A DNA stretch of 58,878 nucleotides from positions 1 to 58,878 of IMG/VR virus record IMGVR_UViG_3300032242_000714, one strand, 5' to 3'. The notes under the pieces were generated by a model. That model saw only the letters and a program-made list of their open reading frames with translations. It was not told the DNA's origin and ran no database searches. Positions 34,564 to 42,280 of this stretch are shown here, one piece after another. The DNA comes from a virus. The position numbers were made by a program, and so were the translations under genes. Position 1 is the stretch's first letter. Every line of letters starts with the position of its first letter.

Positions 34564-35483
34564 AAGAACTATGGGTAGAAAAATATCGTCCTAAGACCAC
34601 AGACGAATATGTGTTTAGAGATGAAGCACAACGCAGACAGATTAAAGGCTGGATTGTTGATGGTTCAATTCCACACTTGTTGTTAAGTGGTAGCCCAGGC
34701 ATTGGTAAAACTACCCTTGCTAAGGTTCTGCTCAACGAACTTGAAATTCCAGAGTTTGATATTTTAGAAATTAATGCATCACGTGAACGTGGGATTGATG
34801 AAGTTAAGAAACGTATCACTAACTTTATCAGCATGATTCCGTTTGGTCCGTTTAAGTGTGTGCTATTAGACGAAGCAGATCGACTGACTCCGGAAGCACA
34901 GGACGCACTTAAAGGTGTGATGGAAGAATATTCTAGTACCAGCAGATTTATCTTAACTTGTAATACACCTAATCGTATTGTGCCAGCACTACACAGTCGT
35001 TGCCAACAGATGCACTTTGCGTCTATTGACCAAACTGAGTTTACTGCTCGTGCCGCAACTATTCTCGTTGAAGAAAATGTAGAGTTTGATTTAGACACAC
35101 TGGATTTGTATGTGCGTAGTGTATATCCAGATTTGCGTAAGTGTATCAATCTGCTACAACAAAACAACGTCGGTAGCAAGTTAATCAATCCTAAAGCAGA
35201 AGACAGCGGTGTCAGCGACTATAAGATTGAAATGGTTGAATTGTTCAAGGCAAGAAAATATCGAGAAGCACGTAAATTGTTATGTGCCAAAGCCACAGCA
35301 GATGAAATGGGCGAGATCCTTCGCTGGTGTTATGACAACATTGAACTGTTTGGCTCAGATGAAGAAACAATGGATCAGGCTGTGATTGTTATTAAACAAG
35401 GTTTGTGTGATCATGTAATCTGTGCTGATCCAGAAATTAACTTGAGTGCTGTGCTTATTAAACTAGCGAGGTTAAATCAATGA
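34560..35483 (+). CDS. 44: Clamp loader large subunit, gp44-like AAA+ ATPase
   Basis: 307 residues. Start ELWVEKYRPKTTDEYV (RFC box II), Walker A GSPGIGKT (44-51), Walker B VLLDEAD (101-107), sensor 1 TCNTPNRI and the SRC arginine finger (146-148, HSRCQQ). The loader opens the gp45-like clamp and places it at primer ends. In T4, gene 62 (small subunit) follows 44; here a membrane protein follows instead and no gp62 is recognised in the window. Polymerase and clamp lie 20 kb downstream. Confidence 0.93.
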   Translation: MKELWVEKYRPKTTDEYVFRDEAQRRQIKGWIVDGSIPHLLLSGSPGIGKTTLAKVLLNELEIPEFDILEINASRERGIDEVKKRITNFISMIPFGPFKCVLLDEADRLTPEAQDALKGVMEEYSSTSRFILTCNTPNRIVPALHSRCQQMHFASIDQTEFTARAATILVEENVEFDLDTLDLYVRSVYPDLRKCINLLQQNNVGSKLINPKAEDSGVSDYKIEMVELFKARKYREARKLLCAKATADEMGEILRWCYDNIELFGSDEETMDQAVIVIKQGLCDHVICADPEINLSAVLIKLARLNQ

Positions 35484-35830
35484 CACAAGAACAAATACTA
35501 TATGCTGTAGGTATATGGTTAGTATTAATGGTTATCTGTTATACACATAGCGGTTGGCGCAATATGCGAGACTGTTATATGATGTGGTTTACAAAAGAAT
35601 ATTGGACTGCTTATAACACAGTTGAATTTGTAAGTTGGTTAGCAAAAGCCATTATTATTATTCCAGGATTAATATTTGGCATTAATATATGGGAATTGTA
35701 TTATCTTACTCTATTAACAAGTGTAACGCTTATATGGGCTAGCAGGAAAAAAGCACTACCAACACTTGTAGGATTTAATACCATGTGGGCTTGGCTAAGT
35801 CTTATGGTCCTGTGCCAACACTGGTTCTAA
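35480..35830 (+). CDS. Polytopic small membrane protein
   Basis: 116 residues with three to four hydrophobic helices (about 5-22, 50-70, 73-90, 95-113). It is Trp- and Tyr-rich (WRNMRDCYMMWFTKEYW between helices 1 and 2). It starts by ATGA overlap with gp44 and is followed by a strong hairpin terminator. It could be an inner-membrane effector; it lacks the charge pattern that would make me call a holin. No family recognised. Confidence 0.65.
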   Translation: MTQEQILYAVGIWLVLMVICYTHSGWRNMRDCYMMWFTKEYWTAYNTVEFVSWLAKAIIIIPGLIFGINIWELYYLTLLTSVTLIWASRKKALPTLVGFNTMWAWLSLMVLCQHWF

Positions 35831-35832
35831 AC

Positions 35833-35876
35833 AAAAACCGCATAGTCGATTGCAGGTCGTTTACTATGCGGTTTTT
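35833..35876. terminator. Bidirectional intrinsic terminator between convergent genes
   Basis: A 13-base perfect inverted repeat, arms AAAAACCGCATAG (35833-35845) and its complement (35864-35876), with an 18-base loop. The A-run on one side and T-run on the other make it work in both directions, separating the clamp-loader operon from the minus-strand phoH gene. Confidence 0.88.
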
Positions 35877-35902
35877 CCTTGAGTGTTCGTTTAGTTTATA
35901 AC

Positions 35903-36679
35903 TTATTCGATAGAATCTTCCTTATAGATTTTAAGTATTTCTTTTACCACAGGGTGACGTTCTACGTCTTTTGCCTCAAACCTTGCCATCGCAATCATAC
36001 GATACTCACCTCCTTGGCCGTATAATTCGCAAAATTGTAGCAAGCCGTTCTCTGTAGGACGGTCCGCTTGATTTAAATCTCCTGTGACTACCATGCGGGA
36101 GTTTTCTCCCAATCGAGTTAATAACATTTTCATCTGTGACGGTGTGGCGTTTTGCATTTCGTCTGCTATTACAAACGCATTTTTAAAAGTTCGTCCACGC
36201 ATATATGCAAGTGGGCTAATTTCAATTATGCCATCCTCAAGCATTTCTTGAATTTCTTTTGGATGATAATACTCTTCGAAAACATCAAATATCGGTCTTG
36301 TCCACGGTTCCATCTTTTGGTTAAGAGTACCGGGTAAGAATCCATGTTCTTCATCCACACTGACTGCTGGCCTTGTGACTATAATCTTAGAGATTTCTCC
36401 CTCTTTGTATAGTTTAATAGCCATTTGTACAGCCAACATTGTTTTACCTGTTCCCGCGGGACCAATGGCAAACACAATGAATTTTTTAGGATTTTTTAGG
36501 AATTCTACGTAGTGCTCTTGAGATAGATTACGTGGAACAACAACGACTTGTTGTTTTCTGCGCAGATAATGCTTGATTTGAATCAAATTTTGATCCTGTT
36601 GTTCAGGACGAGTATTTGTGAATACTCTTTCTTTTCGTTTGGCTCTGGACAATATTGCCTCCTTTTGAGCGACCTGCAT
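35903..36679 (-). CDS. phoH: PhoH-like ATPase
   Basis: 258 residues on the minus strand. Walker A GPAGTGKT (73-80), VTRPAVSVDEEHGFLPG, Walker B FVIADEMQN (169-177), and VVTGDLNQADRP are the PhoH signature. PhoH is a superfamily 1-like ATPase/helicase-type domain widespread in marine phages, of debated function (RNA metabolism or phosphate stress). It lacks an added nuclease domain. It is one of few minus-strand genes here and is isolated by terminators at both ends. Confidence 0.93.
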   Translation of the reverse strand: MQVAQKEAILSRAKRKERVFTNTRPEQQDQNLIQIKHYLRRKQQVVVVPRNLSQEHYVEFLKNPKKFIVFAIGPAGTGKTMLAVQMAIKLYKEGEISKIIVTRPAVSVDEEHGFLPGTLNQKMEPWTRPIFDVFEEYYHPKEIQEMLEDGIIEISPLAYMRGRTFKNAFVIADEMQNATPSQMKMLLTRLGENSRMVVTGDLNQADRPTENGLLQFCELYGQGGEYRMIAMARFEAKDVERHPVVKEILKIYKEDSIE

Positions 36680-36699
36680 AGATATTTACTTCCAAAACT

Positions 36700-36726
36700 A
36701 AAAAAGCATATCAAATAGGCTTTTTT
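36700..36726. terminator. Weak bidirectional hairpin upstream of phoH
   Basis: Arms AAAAAAGC and GCTTTTTT enclose an 11-base loop. The stem is mostly A-T, so termination would be weak. It lies between the divergent phoH and the next + strand gene. Confidence 0.35.
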
Positions 36727-36733
36727 CAAACAA

Positions 36734-36741
36734 CATAAATA
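36734..36741 (+). promoter_or_regulatory. T4-type late promoter box
   Basis: CATAAATA, 21 bases before the ATG at 36763, with AAGAG as the ribosome site in between. It would start a late unit covering the conserved pair and lysis genes. Confidence 0.6.
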
Positions 36742-36762
36742 ATACTACTTAAGAGATTCCTT

Positions 36763-37335
36763 ATGCACGATATTGTTGATGTTATAAAAAATATTCAGAC
36801 CTTGTCCGCTAACGACAGTTCTTTCAACATCCTGAAAGATTTTGAACGTGTGTTAGACGAACTTGATCTGTATGTTTTTAAGAATTGGGAAGATGGCGAA
36901 CTACTTGCTGGACCACAGGTAGAGCGTTATGCCGTTACCTGTAAATTCTTATGGCCCAGAGAAGACATGCCAGATCCCGATGGCGCAAAAAGATTATTAG
37001 ACTACGGCTGTAAAGTAACATATCAAAAAGAAAATATGTTAGTTCCACGCAAGGTTCGTAGCCCAGGCGACTTCCGTCCAGGTACAAAGAAAGGCAAAAT
37101 AGATGCTCATCCTATTTGGGTTGTATCTATTACTATTCCTAAAAAATTAATGCAGGATATTTTCCAAGGCTTTGTGGATCGTGAAAATAGAGAAATTGCA
37201 GACCATATGCACACTGAGCAGATCAATCAACAGATGAATCAAGCCAATGCCGCACAAGAAACAGCCGGTGGAGCACCAGAGCCCACACCAGCACCAACTC
37301 CAGGAGCAACTGATGTACCGCCGCCGACTGCTTGA
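36763..37335 (+). CDS. Conserved phage hypothetical protein with Pro-rich tail
   Basis: 190 residues behind a late box. A helical N-terminus (IVDVIKNIQTLSANDSSFNIL) leads into a mixed domain with KFLWPREDMPDPDGAKRLLD and IWVVSITIPKKLM, then a Gln/Asn-rich helix (HMHTEQINQQMNQANAAQE) and a Pro/Ala tail. It overlaps its neighbour by 23 bases, so the two are likely partners. I know similar pairs in marine T4-like phages, without a function. Confidence 0.65.
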   Translation: MHDIVDVIKNIQTLSANDSSFNILKDFERVLDELDLYVFKNWEDGELLAGPQVERYAVTCKFLWPREDMPDPDGAKRLLDYGCKVTYQKENMLVPRKVRSPGDFRPGTKKGKIDAHPIWVVSITIPKKLMQDIFQGFVDRENREIADHMHTEQINQQMNQANAAQETAGGAPEPTPAPTPGATDVPPPTA

Positions 37336-38062
37336 AGGCCTTAGAGCCAAGGACCTAAAAGGGTTCGTTGAAAATACTTTTACTGTTGATCAATATACCA
37401 GTAAGATGGGCGAGGATCGAGATGTAGTTGTTATTGGATTCAAAGTCAATGACAAAGCACCTGCACTTGACCTAATGGAGTTCATTGAAAAAGGTTATAA
37501 ATTTGTTCTCGATGCTGACATGAGTTCAGGCGAAGAACGTGATGGACACTATCAGGTGTTTGTTGAAATGGAGCGCACTCGACATGTTCCTATCTATCTT
37601 AAAGATTTATTAAACGGTATCAGTCAATTAACTGACAACTATGATTGGCGTTTCCGTTATCACAAAGAAATGAAAAGTCATGAATTTACAGAACAGACAA
37701 TCGTAGAGCATGTGCCTTTAGATCAAACCAGTTACAAAATGAAAATGATGGAATCTAGAACTGAAGCAGTTCGTAGATTCTTTAATCAGACTGCGTTTGA
37801 CAGTATTCAATTAGATGAGGACAATACTATAACAATTACCAAACCTTATTCAGGTTCAGTGACCTTACAGTTATTGGCATTTGGAAATTATTCAGAAGTT
37901 AAAGACAGTATTCAAGGTGGACTTCAATTAGACGAAACAAGTCAAAGTCAAGTTACATTCCTTGAAAAGTATTTGGGCAATTACGAACTACACAAAATTG
38001 CCGATAAATTTTTAATTAGAAACGGTAACAAAGCAATGATCTTTGCAAAGGAACGTTGGTAA
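37313..38062 (+). CDS. Conserved phage hypothetical protein, partner of the preceding gene
   Basis: 249 residues from the ATG at 37313, with AGGAG seven bases upstream; a longer in-frame start at 37247 lacks one. Mixed alpha/beta: LDLMEFIEKGYKFVLDADMSSG, QVFVEMERTRHVPIYLKDLL, then helical LQLLAFGNYSEVK. No nucleotide or metal motif. TAATG overlap at the end couples it to the spanin-like gene. Late expression next to lysis genes suggests a virion role, but the sequence does not say which. Confidence 0.65.
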   Translation: MYRRRLLEGLRAKDLKGFVENTFTVDQYTSKMGEDRDVVVIGFKVNDKAPALDLMEFIEKGYKFVLDADMSSGEERDGHYQVFVEMERTRHVPIYLKDLLNGISQLTDNYDWRFRYHKEMKSHEFTEQTIVEHVPLDQTSYKMKMMESRTEAVRRFFNQTAFDSIQLDEDNTITITKPYSGSVTLQLLAFGNYSEVKDSIQGGLQLDETSQSQVTFLEKYLGNYELHKIADKFLIRNGNKAMIFAKERW

Positions 38063-38529
38063 TGTGGTTCTTGAGTTTTATTCCAGATAGCATTTTATTA
38101 ATGGCTATCTATTCAGTTATAGCCGCCGGAGCAGGACTATATCTGTTAGGAATGTTTTTAAAATTCTTTCCAGCACTGACTCTTTATAAAGAACCAATTA
38201 GAATTTTAGCCACCCTACTTATAATTGCCGGAGTTTATTTTTACGGTAGTTACGATACAGAAATGAAATGGCGAGCAAGAGTTGCCGAAGTACAGGCTAA
38301 GGTAGAAGAATACAAAAAAGAAAGTGACGATGCTAATACAAAATTAGCCGCCAAGAGCAAAGAGAAACAAAAAGTTCGTGTTGAATATTACTCACAGGTT
38401 AAAGAACGTATTGTAGAAAAAGCAGTACAGATAGATGCCAAGTGTGAGTTAGATCCCGAAGTTGCTAAACTACACAACCAAGCGGCCGGTAATCCAGCAG
38501 GTAAAGTAACTGTAGGAGAAGTTAAATGA
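38062..38529 (+). CDS. i-spanin-like inner-membrane protein (Rz-type candidate)
   Basis: 155 residues from the TAATG start. Two N-terminal hydrophobic helices (about 8-30 and 48-64) are followed by a long charged coiled coil (RARVAEVQAKVEEYKKESDD onward). This is the layout of an inner-membrane spanin, although Rz usually has one helix. The next gene encodes a small lipoprotein overlapping its stop, as Rz/Rz1 pairs do. Spanin pairs fuse inner and outer membranes at the end of lysis. It is also conceivable that it doubles as a holin. Confidence 0.6.
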   Translation: MWFLSFIPDSILLMAIYSVIAAGAGLYLLGMFLKFFPALTLYKEPIRILATLLIIAGVYFYGSYDTEMKWRARVAEVQAKVEEYKKESDDANTKLAAKSKEKQKVRVEYYSQVKERIVEKAVQIDAKCELDPEVAKLHNQAAGNPAGKVTVGEVK

Positions 38530-38795
38530 TGAGATACTCAATCATTGCCGTAGTATTATTACTAACTGCCTGTTCAACTCCTGTGCCTGTGGTCCCGCCC
38601 TGGCCTAATACTCCAGATGATCTAAAGGTCACCTGTCCTAATCTAAAAACAGTAGATGAAACTACTACAAAGTTAAGTGATATAATCAGTACAGTTACAG
38701 CCAATTATCAACAATACTATGACTGTAAAGGCAAAGTAGACGATTGGATTGAATGGTACAACACACAAAAATCTTTACAAAGTATAATAAAATGA
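38526..38795 (+). CDS. o-spanin-like lipoprotein (Rz1-type candidate)
   Basis: 89 residues with a signal sequence and lipobox LLTAC (Cys16), so it would be lipidated and sorted to the outer membrane. After a Pro-rich start (STPVPVVPPWPNTP) there is CPNLKTV, then a helix and YYDCKGKVDDWIEWYNTQK. Similar small lipoproteins follow the coiled-coil protein in other T4-like phages. ATGA coupled to the i-spanin candidate. Supports a two-component spanin. Confidence 0.65.
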   Translation: MMRYSIIAVVLLLTACSTPVPVVPPWPNTPDDLKVTCPNLKTVDETTTKLSDIISTVTANYQQYYDCKGKVDDWIEWYNTQKSLQSIIK

Positions 38796-39199
38796 AAAAA
38801 CTACTGTTAGTATTGGCATTGTCCTTATCTGGTTGTTCAAGTATACAGACACTTAAAGAAACATTCTTTATGACCTATGATCCAAACGAATACGCACAGA
38901 TTACCTCAATTAGAACCAATGCTCAACTAGCAACAGCATCTTGTGATAAACCCGATGATGCCAAAGTTAACGCACAGGTACTATCAAAACAAACTGCTCT
39001 GTTTAAAAATCAAACAGAATTCTTACCATACAACACAAAAGTTATTGCTTCTGCGGGAGAACTGGATGCAATGGCACAAGGGTTGATAACACAGTACCAA
39101 AAAGGACCAGTAAGTCCTGTATTTTGTAAAATTAAATTTGAATCAATAGCCAAATCGGCTGAGATAATTCAGAAAACCGTAGGAGCGAAACCAAGATGA
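38792..39199 (+). CDS. Second small lipoprotein of the lysis region
   Basis: 135 residues from ATG 38792. A short hydrophobic signal (KKLLLVLALSLSGC) with lipobox LSGC at Cys15. The mature part is helical and contains Cys residues (ATASCDKPDD and VFCKIKF) that may pair. Function unknown; outer-membrane anchoring is expected. Its start overlaps the o-spanin stop and its stop overlaps the next start, so it belongs to the lysis cassette. A superinfection or lysis-timing role is possible. Confidence 0.6.
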   Translation: MKKLLLVLALSLSGCSSIQTLKETFFMTYDPNEYAQITSIRTNAQLATASCDKPDDAKVNAQVLSKQTALFKNQTEFLPYNTKVIASAGELDAMAQGLITQYQKGPVSPVFCKIKFESIAKSAEIIQKTVGAKPR

Positions 39200-39459
39200 G
39201 CCAAGAACAAATACACTACAATCAAAGCCTGTTGGCCAGTATCAGCAGTCAAAACCCAGATGTAATGTCTGCGGCCGCAACTGTTAATCAATATACAGAA
39301 ATGTGTAAATCAGGACAGATTACACCAGCAGAGTATGCTGAACTGATCAAAGACATACAACGTCAGATTAATATACAAGCAAACATGGCAGAACTTGAAG
39401 CCATGGAAAAATTAAATACAGCCATCAACGGTCTTATCACTGTTGCTGGAATGGCATAA
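39196..39459 (+). CDS. Small helical hypothetical protein in the lysis cassette
   Basis: 87 residues, Gln/Asn-rich and helical: HYNQSLLASISSQNPDV, then EYAELIKDIQRQINIQANMAELEAMEKL. No membrane helix or signal. The stop is ten bases before the endolysin start. It might regulate or chaperone the endolysin, or be a minor virion protein. No family recognised. Confidence 0.6.
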   Translation: MSQEQIHYNQSLLASISSQNPDVMSAAATVNQYTEMCKSGQITPAEYAELIKDIQRQINIQANMAELEAMEKLNTAINGLITVAGMA

Positions 39460-39469
39460 AGGAGATAAC

Positions 39470-40093
39470 ATGGCAGATTTTATTTTATCAAGAGATCAAT
39501 TAGCACAGATTATACCAAAAAATCCTTATATCGATCATTGGTATCACGCACTATCACAGGCATTACCTGATTATGATATTAACACAACACCACGTGTTGC
39601 GGCTTTCTTAGCACAATGCGGACACGAATCAGGCGACTTTATATTCTTACAGGAGAATTTAAACTATAAAGCAGAAAGTCTGATGCGTGTATGGCCTAAA
39701 TATTTCCCTAACATGGAAATTGCCAATCAGTATGCTCATAACCCTGAAAAGATTGCCAACAGAGCCTATGCAGGACGTATGGGTAACGGCCCAGAAGAGT
39801 CAGGTGACGGTTGGGCACACTGCGGTCGTGGCTTAATTCAACTAACCGGTCGTGCTAACTATCAAGCATTTGCTGACAGCATAGAAACTCCTATCCAAGA
39901 TATTCCACACTATTTGGCTACATTTGAAGGAGCAGTTCAATCAGCATGTTGGTTCTGGGAATCAAACAATCTAAATGCTGTAGCCGATGCCGGTGATATG
40001 GTTAAGATGACTAAAATTATCAATGGCGGAACATTAGGATTAGACGATCGAGTAGCCCGCTTTAACAAAATCACAAACATTTTGAGAGCCTAA
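39470..40093 (+). CDS. Endolysin, GH19 chitinase/lysozyme-like
   Basis: 207 residues from ATG 39470 (AAGGAG). Likely catalytic Glu53 in AQCGHESGDF, followed by the family strings NRAYAGRMGNG and GWAHCGRGLIQLTGRANY, then WFWESNNLN and INGG. GH19-like phage endolysins hydrolyse peptidoglycan glycan strands. No signal peptide, so it would need a holin to reach the wall. A hairpin terminator follows 27 bases after the stop. Confidence 0.9.
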   Translation: MADFILSRDQLAQIIPKNPYIDHWYHALSQALPDYDINTTPRVAAFLAQCGHESGDFIFLQENLNYKAESLMRVWPKYFPNMEIANQYAHNPEKIANRAYAGRMGNGPEESGDGWAHCGRGLIQLTGRANYQAFADSIETPIQDIPHYLATFEGAVQSACWFWESNNLNAVADAGDMVKMTKIINGGTLGLDDRVARFNKITNILRA

Positions 40094-40119
40094 ATAAAGT
40101 ACCAACTTTAATTTATTAT

Positions 40120-40161
40120 AAACCGCTTTAAATATTAAGTTATAATATTATGGAGCGGTTT
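40120..40161 (+). terminator. Hairpin terminator that also holds the ribosome site of the next gene
   Basis: Outer arms AAACCGCT (40120-40127) and AGCGGTTT (40154-40161), inner arms AATATTA (40131-40137) and TAATATT (40143-40149), then a T-run (TTTTTT to 40163). GGAG at 40152-40155, the only ribosome site for the ATG at 40166, touches the right arm. Readthrough RNA would hide this site. Confidence 0.7.
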
Positions 40162-40165
40162 TTTA

Positions 40166-41047
40166 ATGGACCCACTAACACTCTTTGCTTTAGCAAATGG
40201 CGCTGTAGCCGCTGTTAAAAAAGGGTGCCAACTCTACAAAGACATCAAAGGTGCCGCTGGGGATGTGAAAGCAGTCCTCAAGGATCTTGACGAGCAATTC
40301 AACGCAAATCACCCACCAGATAAACCTGCCACAGTTACTCAACGTAATGCTTACATTGAAGAAAAGAATCGTGTCATTGAGTTAAACAAAAAGCAAGGTG
40401 AAACTGCTGGTATCTATCAAGAACTTGCTAACTACCTTGGTGACTTCTTTGACAACATGAATAAGTGTATAGCAGTTATTGAAGAAGAAGAACGTAAAAA
40501 TCGTGAAGAAATATATGAAGGTGATCAAAGTTTAGGGCGCCGTGCCCTACAACTTGTTATAATGAAAAAACAATTAGAACAGATGGAAACTGAATTACGT
40601 GAGATGCTGGTTTATAATTCTCCCCCTGAATTAGGTGGATTATGGACCGATGTAAGTGAAATGATGGAATCAATGGGTGGTCAACAAAAAGTGCTACTCA
40701 CTAGAAAAATGCGTGAAGATGCCCGAATTGCAGAAAGAAGGCGTGCCAAGATCAAACATTATATGGAAGAATTAGTGTTGGGCGGTCTAGCCTTTGTGTT
40801 AGCAATCACAGTAGTGCTATTGATGTGGTATGTGTCTTATGATAGAAAACAAAGATGGCCGGAATTAGAACCTGATGTGGTCAAGCAACGTCAAGAACAA
40901 AGACATCGAGATCATTTGATATGGTTACAGGCACAACAGGAAAGAATTGCCAAGGAAGATCAGGAGTTTAATCAACGGCAAAGAGATTTCATTACGAATC
41001 GTCGTGCTAATGATGAAACCCAAAATGAAGATACAACAAAAGAATAG
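40166..41047 (+). CDS. Membrane-anchored coiled-coil hypothetical protein
   Basis: 293 residues. N-terminus hydrophobic/basic (LTLFALANGAVAAVKKGCQLYKDI), then long coiled-coil helices rich in Glu/Lys (about 70-200), one transmembrane helix (about 210-232, LVLGGLAFVLAITVVLLMWY) and a charged Arg/Gln-rich C-terminus. I have seen related uncharacterised proteins in T4-like marine phages. The start lies directly behind a terminator hairpin. A structural or lysis-associated membrane role is possible; unproven. Confidence 0.65.
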   Translation: MDPLTLFALANGAVAAVKKGCQLYKDIKGAAGDVKAVLKDLDEQFNANHPPDKPATVTQRNAYIEEKNRVIELNKKQGETAGIYQELANYLGDFFDNMNKCIAVIEEEERKNREEIYEGDQSLGRRALQLVIMKKQLEQMETELREMLVYNSPPELGGLWTDVSEMMESMGGQQKVLLTRKMREDARIAERRRAKIKHYMEELVLGGLAFVLAITVVLLMWYVSYDRKQRWPELEPDVVKQRQEQRHRDHLIWLQAQQERIAKEDQEFNQRQRDFITNRRANDETQNEDTTKE

Positions 41048-41153
41048 CCATAGTAACAGTCCATAGTCCTATTCCGCTCAGCAGAACAATAACAAAAAAC
41101 TTTTTTGTTGGCATATATACTATTTCATCCATAAAGGTTTGTTGCTCTGTCAT
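41007..41153 (-). CDS. Candidate 48-aa membrane microprotein
   Basis: Frame open on the minus strand from ATG (41153-41151) to TAG (41009-41007). It encodes a polar N-terminus (TEQQTFMDEIVYMPTKK), one long hydrophobic helix and a short HFGFHH end: a small single-pass membrane protein. No ribosome site is seen, and its end overlaps the opposite gene by about 40 bases. It fills most of an otherwise empty gap, but AT-rich sequence can give such frames by chance. Confidence 0.35.
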   Translation of the reverse strand: MTEQQTFMDEIVYMPTKKFFVIVLLSGIGLWTVTMAILLLYLHFGFHH

Positions 41154-41286
41154 AAAAATATTTAATACTAAATTACACATACTTTACATAGTAGATAATT
41201 TAATAAATAATAGTAACATGTTGATTGGAGTATACAACGATCAAAAGAAGATTTTTGAAAGTGTGAAATAAAACTTTATATTGGCA
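41154..41286. other. Intergenic AT-rich region
   Basis: Very AT-rich DNA between the coiled-coil protein and the lipoprotein gene. It has several TAAATA-like boxes (for example near 41200-41208) but no frame with a start and ribosome site. Probably promoter region for the late unit that begins at 41323. Confidence 0.5.
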
Positions 41287-41294
41287 GATAAATA
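41287..41294 (+). promoter_or_regulatory. T4-type late promoter box
   Basis: GATAAATA, about 28 bases before the ATG at 41323, with GGAGCGAG as the ribosome site. The position fits a late transcript with a short leader. Confidence 0.55.
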
Positions 41295-41322
41295 AAACTA
41301 TACATAACACTGGAGCGAGCCA

Positions 41323-41619
41323 ATGTCATCACACAACGACATAAGATTAGTAAAATATCTATTCCTACTTATGCTATTTCCTTTGGCGTTAGCAATGTGT
41401 AGTGGAGATAGATTCCGTTACCCTTGCCAAGACCCGAGTAACTGGGACAAGGATATGTGTAAATTTCCTGTATGTGATGTGACAAGAACTTGTCCAGAGC
41501 ACATATTTAAAGGTCAAAGAGACCCAAGATTAGGACCACCAAAAGATGATAACTCTAAACCAGATATTAAGCCGATGGCTTCCGTCGCACCATCACAAGG
41601 AGCAAACTGTGGAAAATAA
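41323..41619 (+). CDS. Conserved phage lipoprotein
   Basis: 98 residues: hydrophobic signal (LVKYLFLLMLFPLALAMC) with a lipobox ending at Cys27, then SGDRFRYPCQDPSNWDKDMC and CDVTRTCPEH, a Cys-rich stretch likely held by disulfides in the periplasm, and a disordered C-terminal tail. I recognise the SGDRFRYPCQ string from marine T4-like phages, where the role is unknown. It overlaps the next gene's GTG start by 11 bases. Confidence 0.75.
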   Translation: MSSHNDIRLVKYLFLLMLFPLALAMCSGDRFRYPCQDPSNWDKDMCKFPVCDVTRTCPEHIFKGQRDPRLGPPKDDNSKPDIKPMASVAPSQGANCGK

Positions 41620-42271
41620 TAACAATCAACCACACCAACATATTTTTTACACAGAAGAGCAGTTAATGGCTCGTCTGAAATTCTTTATCGGTATTTGTTT
41701 ATCATTAACATTGTTCGGTATTGTTTTTGTTGTGCTGTATTCATTAATTTTTGTAACACAACCATTGAATGCCATTAGCCCAATTGATCAAAAGTTTTTT
41801 GAACTTATTGTTCCTATTGCTACATTCTTAACAGGTACACTATCCGGTATTATGTTAGCAGGTAATGATAAGGACTCTCAAGCGGCAGCATTGAAGGCCG
41901 CAAACTCAGGGTGGGATCGACCACCAACACCAGTAAGTCCATCACCTGGAGGATTAAGCAATGGCGGATTCAGTTCAACGACATCAGCAACAGGATTTGG
42001 CGGCGGGGCTACAGCATTTGGCGCACCTGCGGCAGGAGGATTCGGAGCACAAGCCAGTGGTTTTGGCTCAACACAACCCGCAGGAGGCTTTGGCGCAAAT
42101 CCAAGCACTGGAGCGGCAGCGTTTGGGGGTAGCGGAGGCGGCTTTGGAGGCACACCTGCACCAGTTAGTACGCCAGCGTTTACAGCACCAACAGAAACAT
42201 TAACAGTACAAGTAGTAGCAGGATACGGTGGAAAACCAGCACCAATCCAACCAGACCAACCAGTAATTTAA
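41609..42271 (+). CDS. Two-helix membrane protein with FG-rich low-complexity tail
   Basis: 220 residues from GTG 41609, chosen for its AAGGAG site; an earlier in-frame ATG (41546) lacks one. Polar Asn/His/Gln start, transmembrane helix 1 (about 26-50, FFIGICLSLTLFGIVFVVLY), helix 2 (about 68-86), then a Gly/Ala/Ser/Phe tail in which GFG, AFG and FGG recur many times (about 115-185), like nucleoporin FG repeats, ending in a short beta segment. Coupled to the lipoprotein upstream. It could be a holin-like or condensate-forming membrane protein; function unknown. Confidence 0.65.
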   Translation: MENNNNQPHQHIFYTEEQLMARLKFFIGICLSLTLFGIVFVVLYSLIFVTQPLNAISPIDQKFFELIVPIATFLTGTLSGIMLAGNDKDSQAAALKAANSGWDRPPTPVSPSPGGLSNGGFSSTTSATGFGGGATAFGAPAAGGFGAQASGFGSTQPAGGFGANPSTGAAAFGGSGGGFGGTPAPVSTPAFTAPTETLTVQVVAGYGGKPAPIQPDQPVI

Positions 42272-42280
42272 GGATATAAC

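Noticed and set aside
41091-41109. AACAAAAAA/TTTTTTGTT palindrome as a terminator after the coiled-coil protein gene
   Set aside because: The effective stem is only about six A-T pairs and it overlaps a candidate minus-strand frame; too weak to support.
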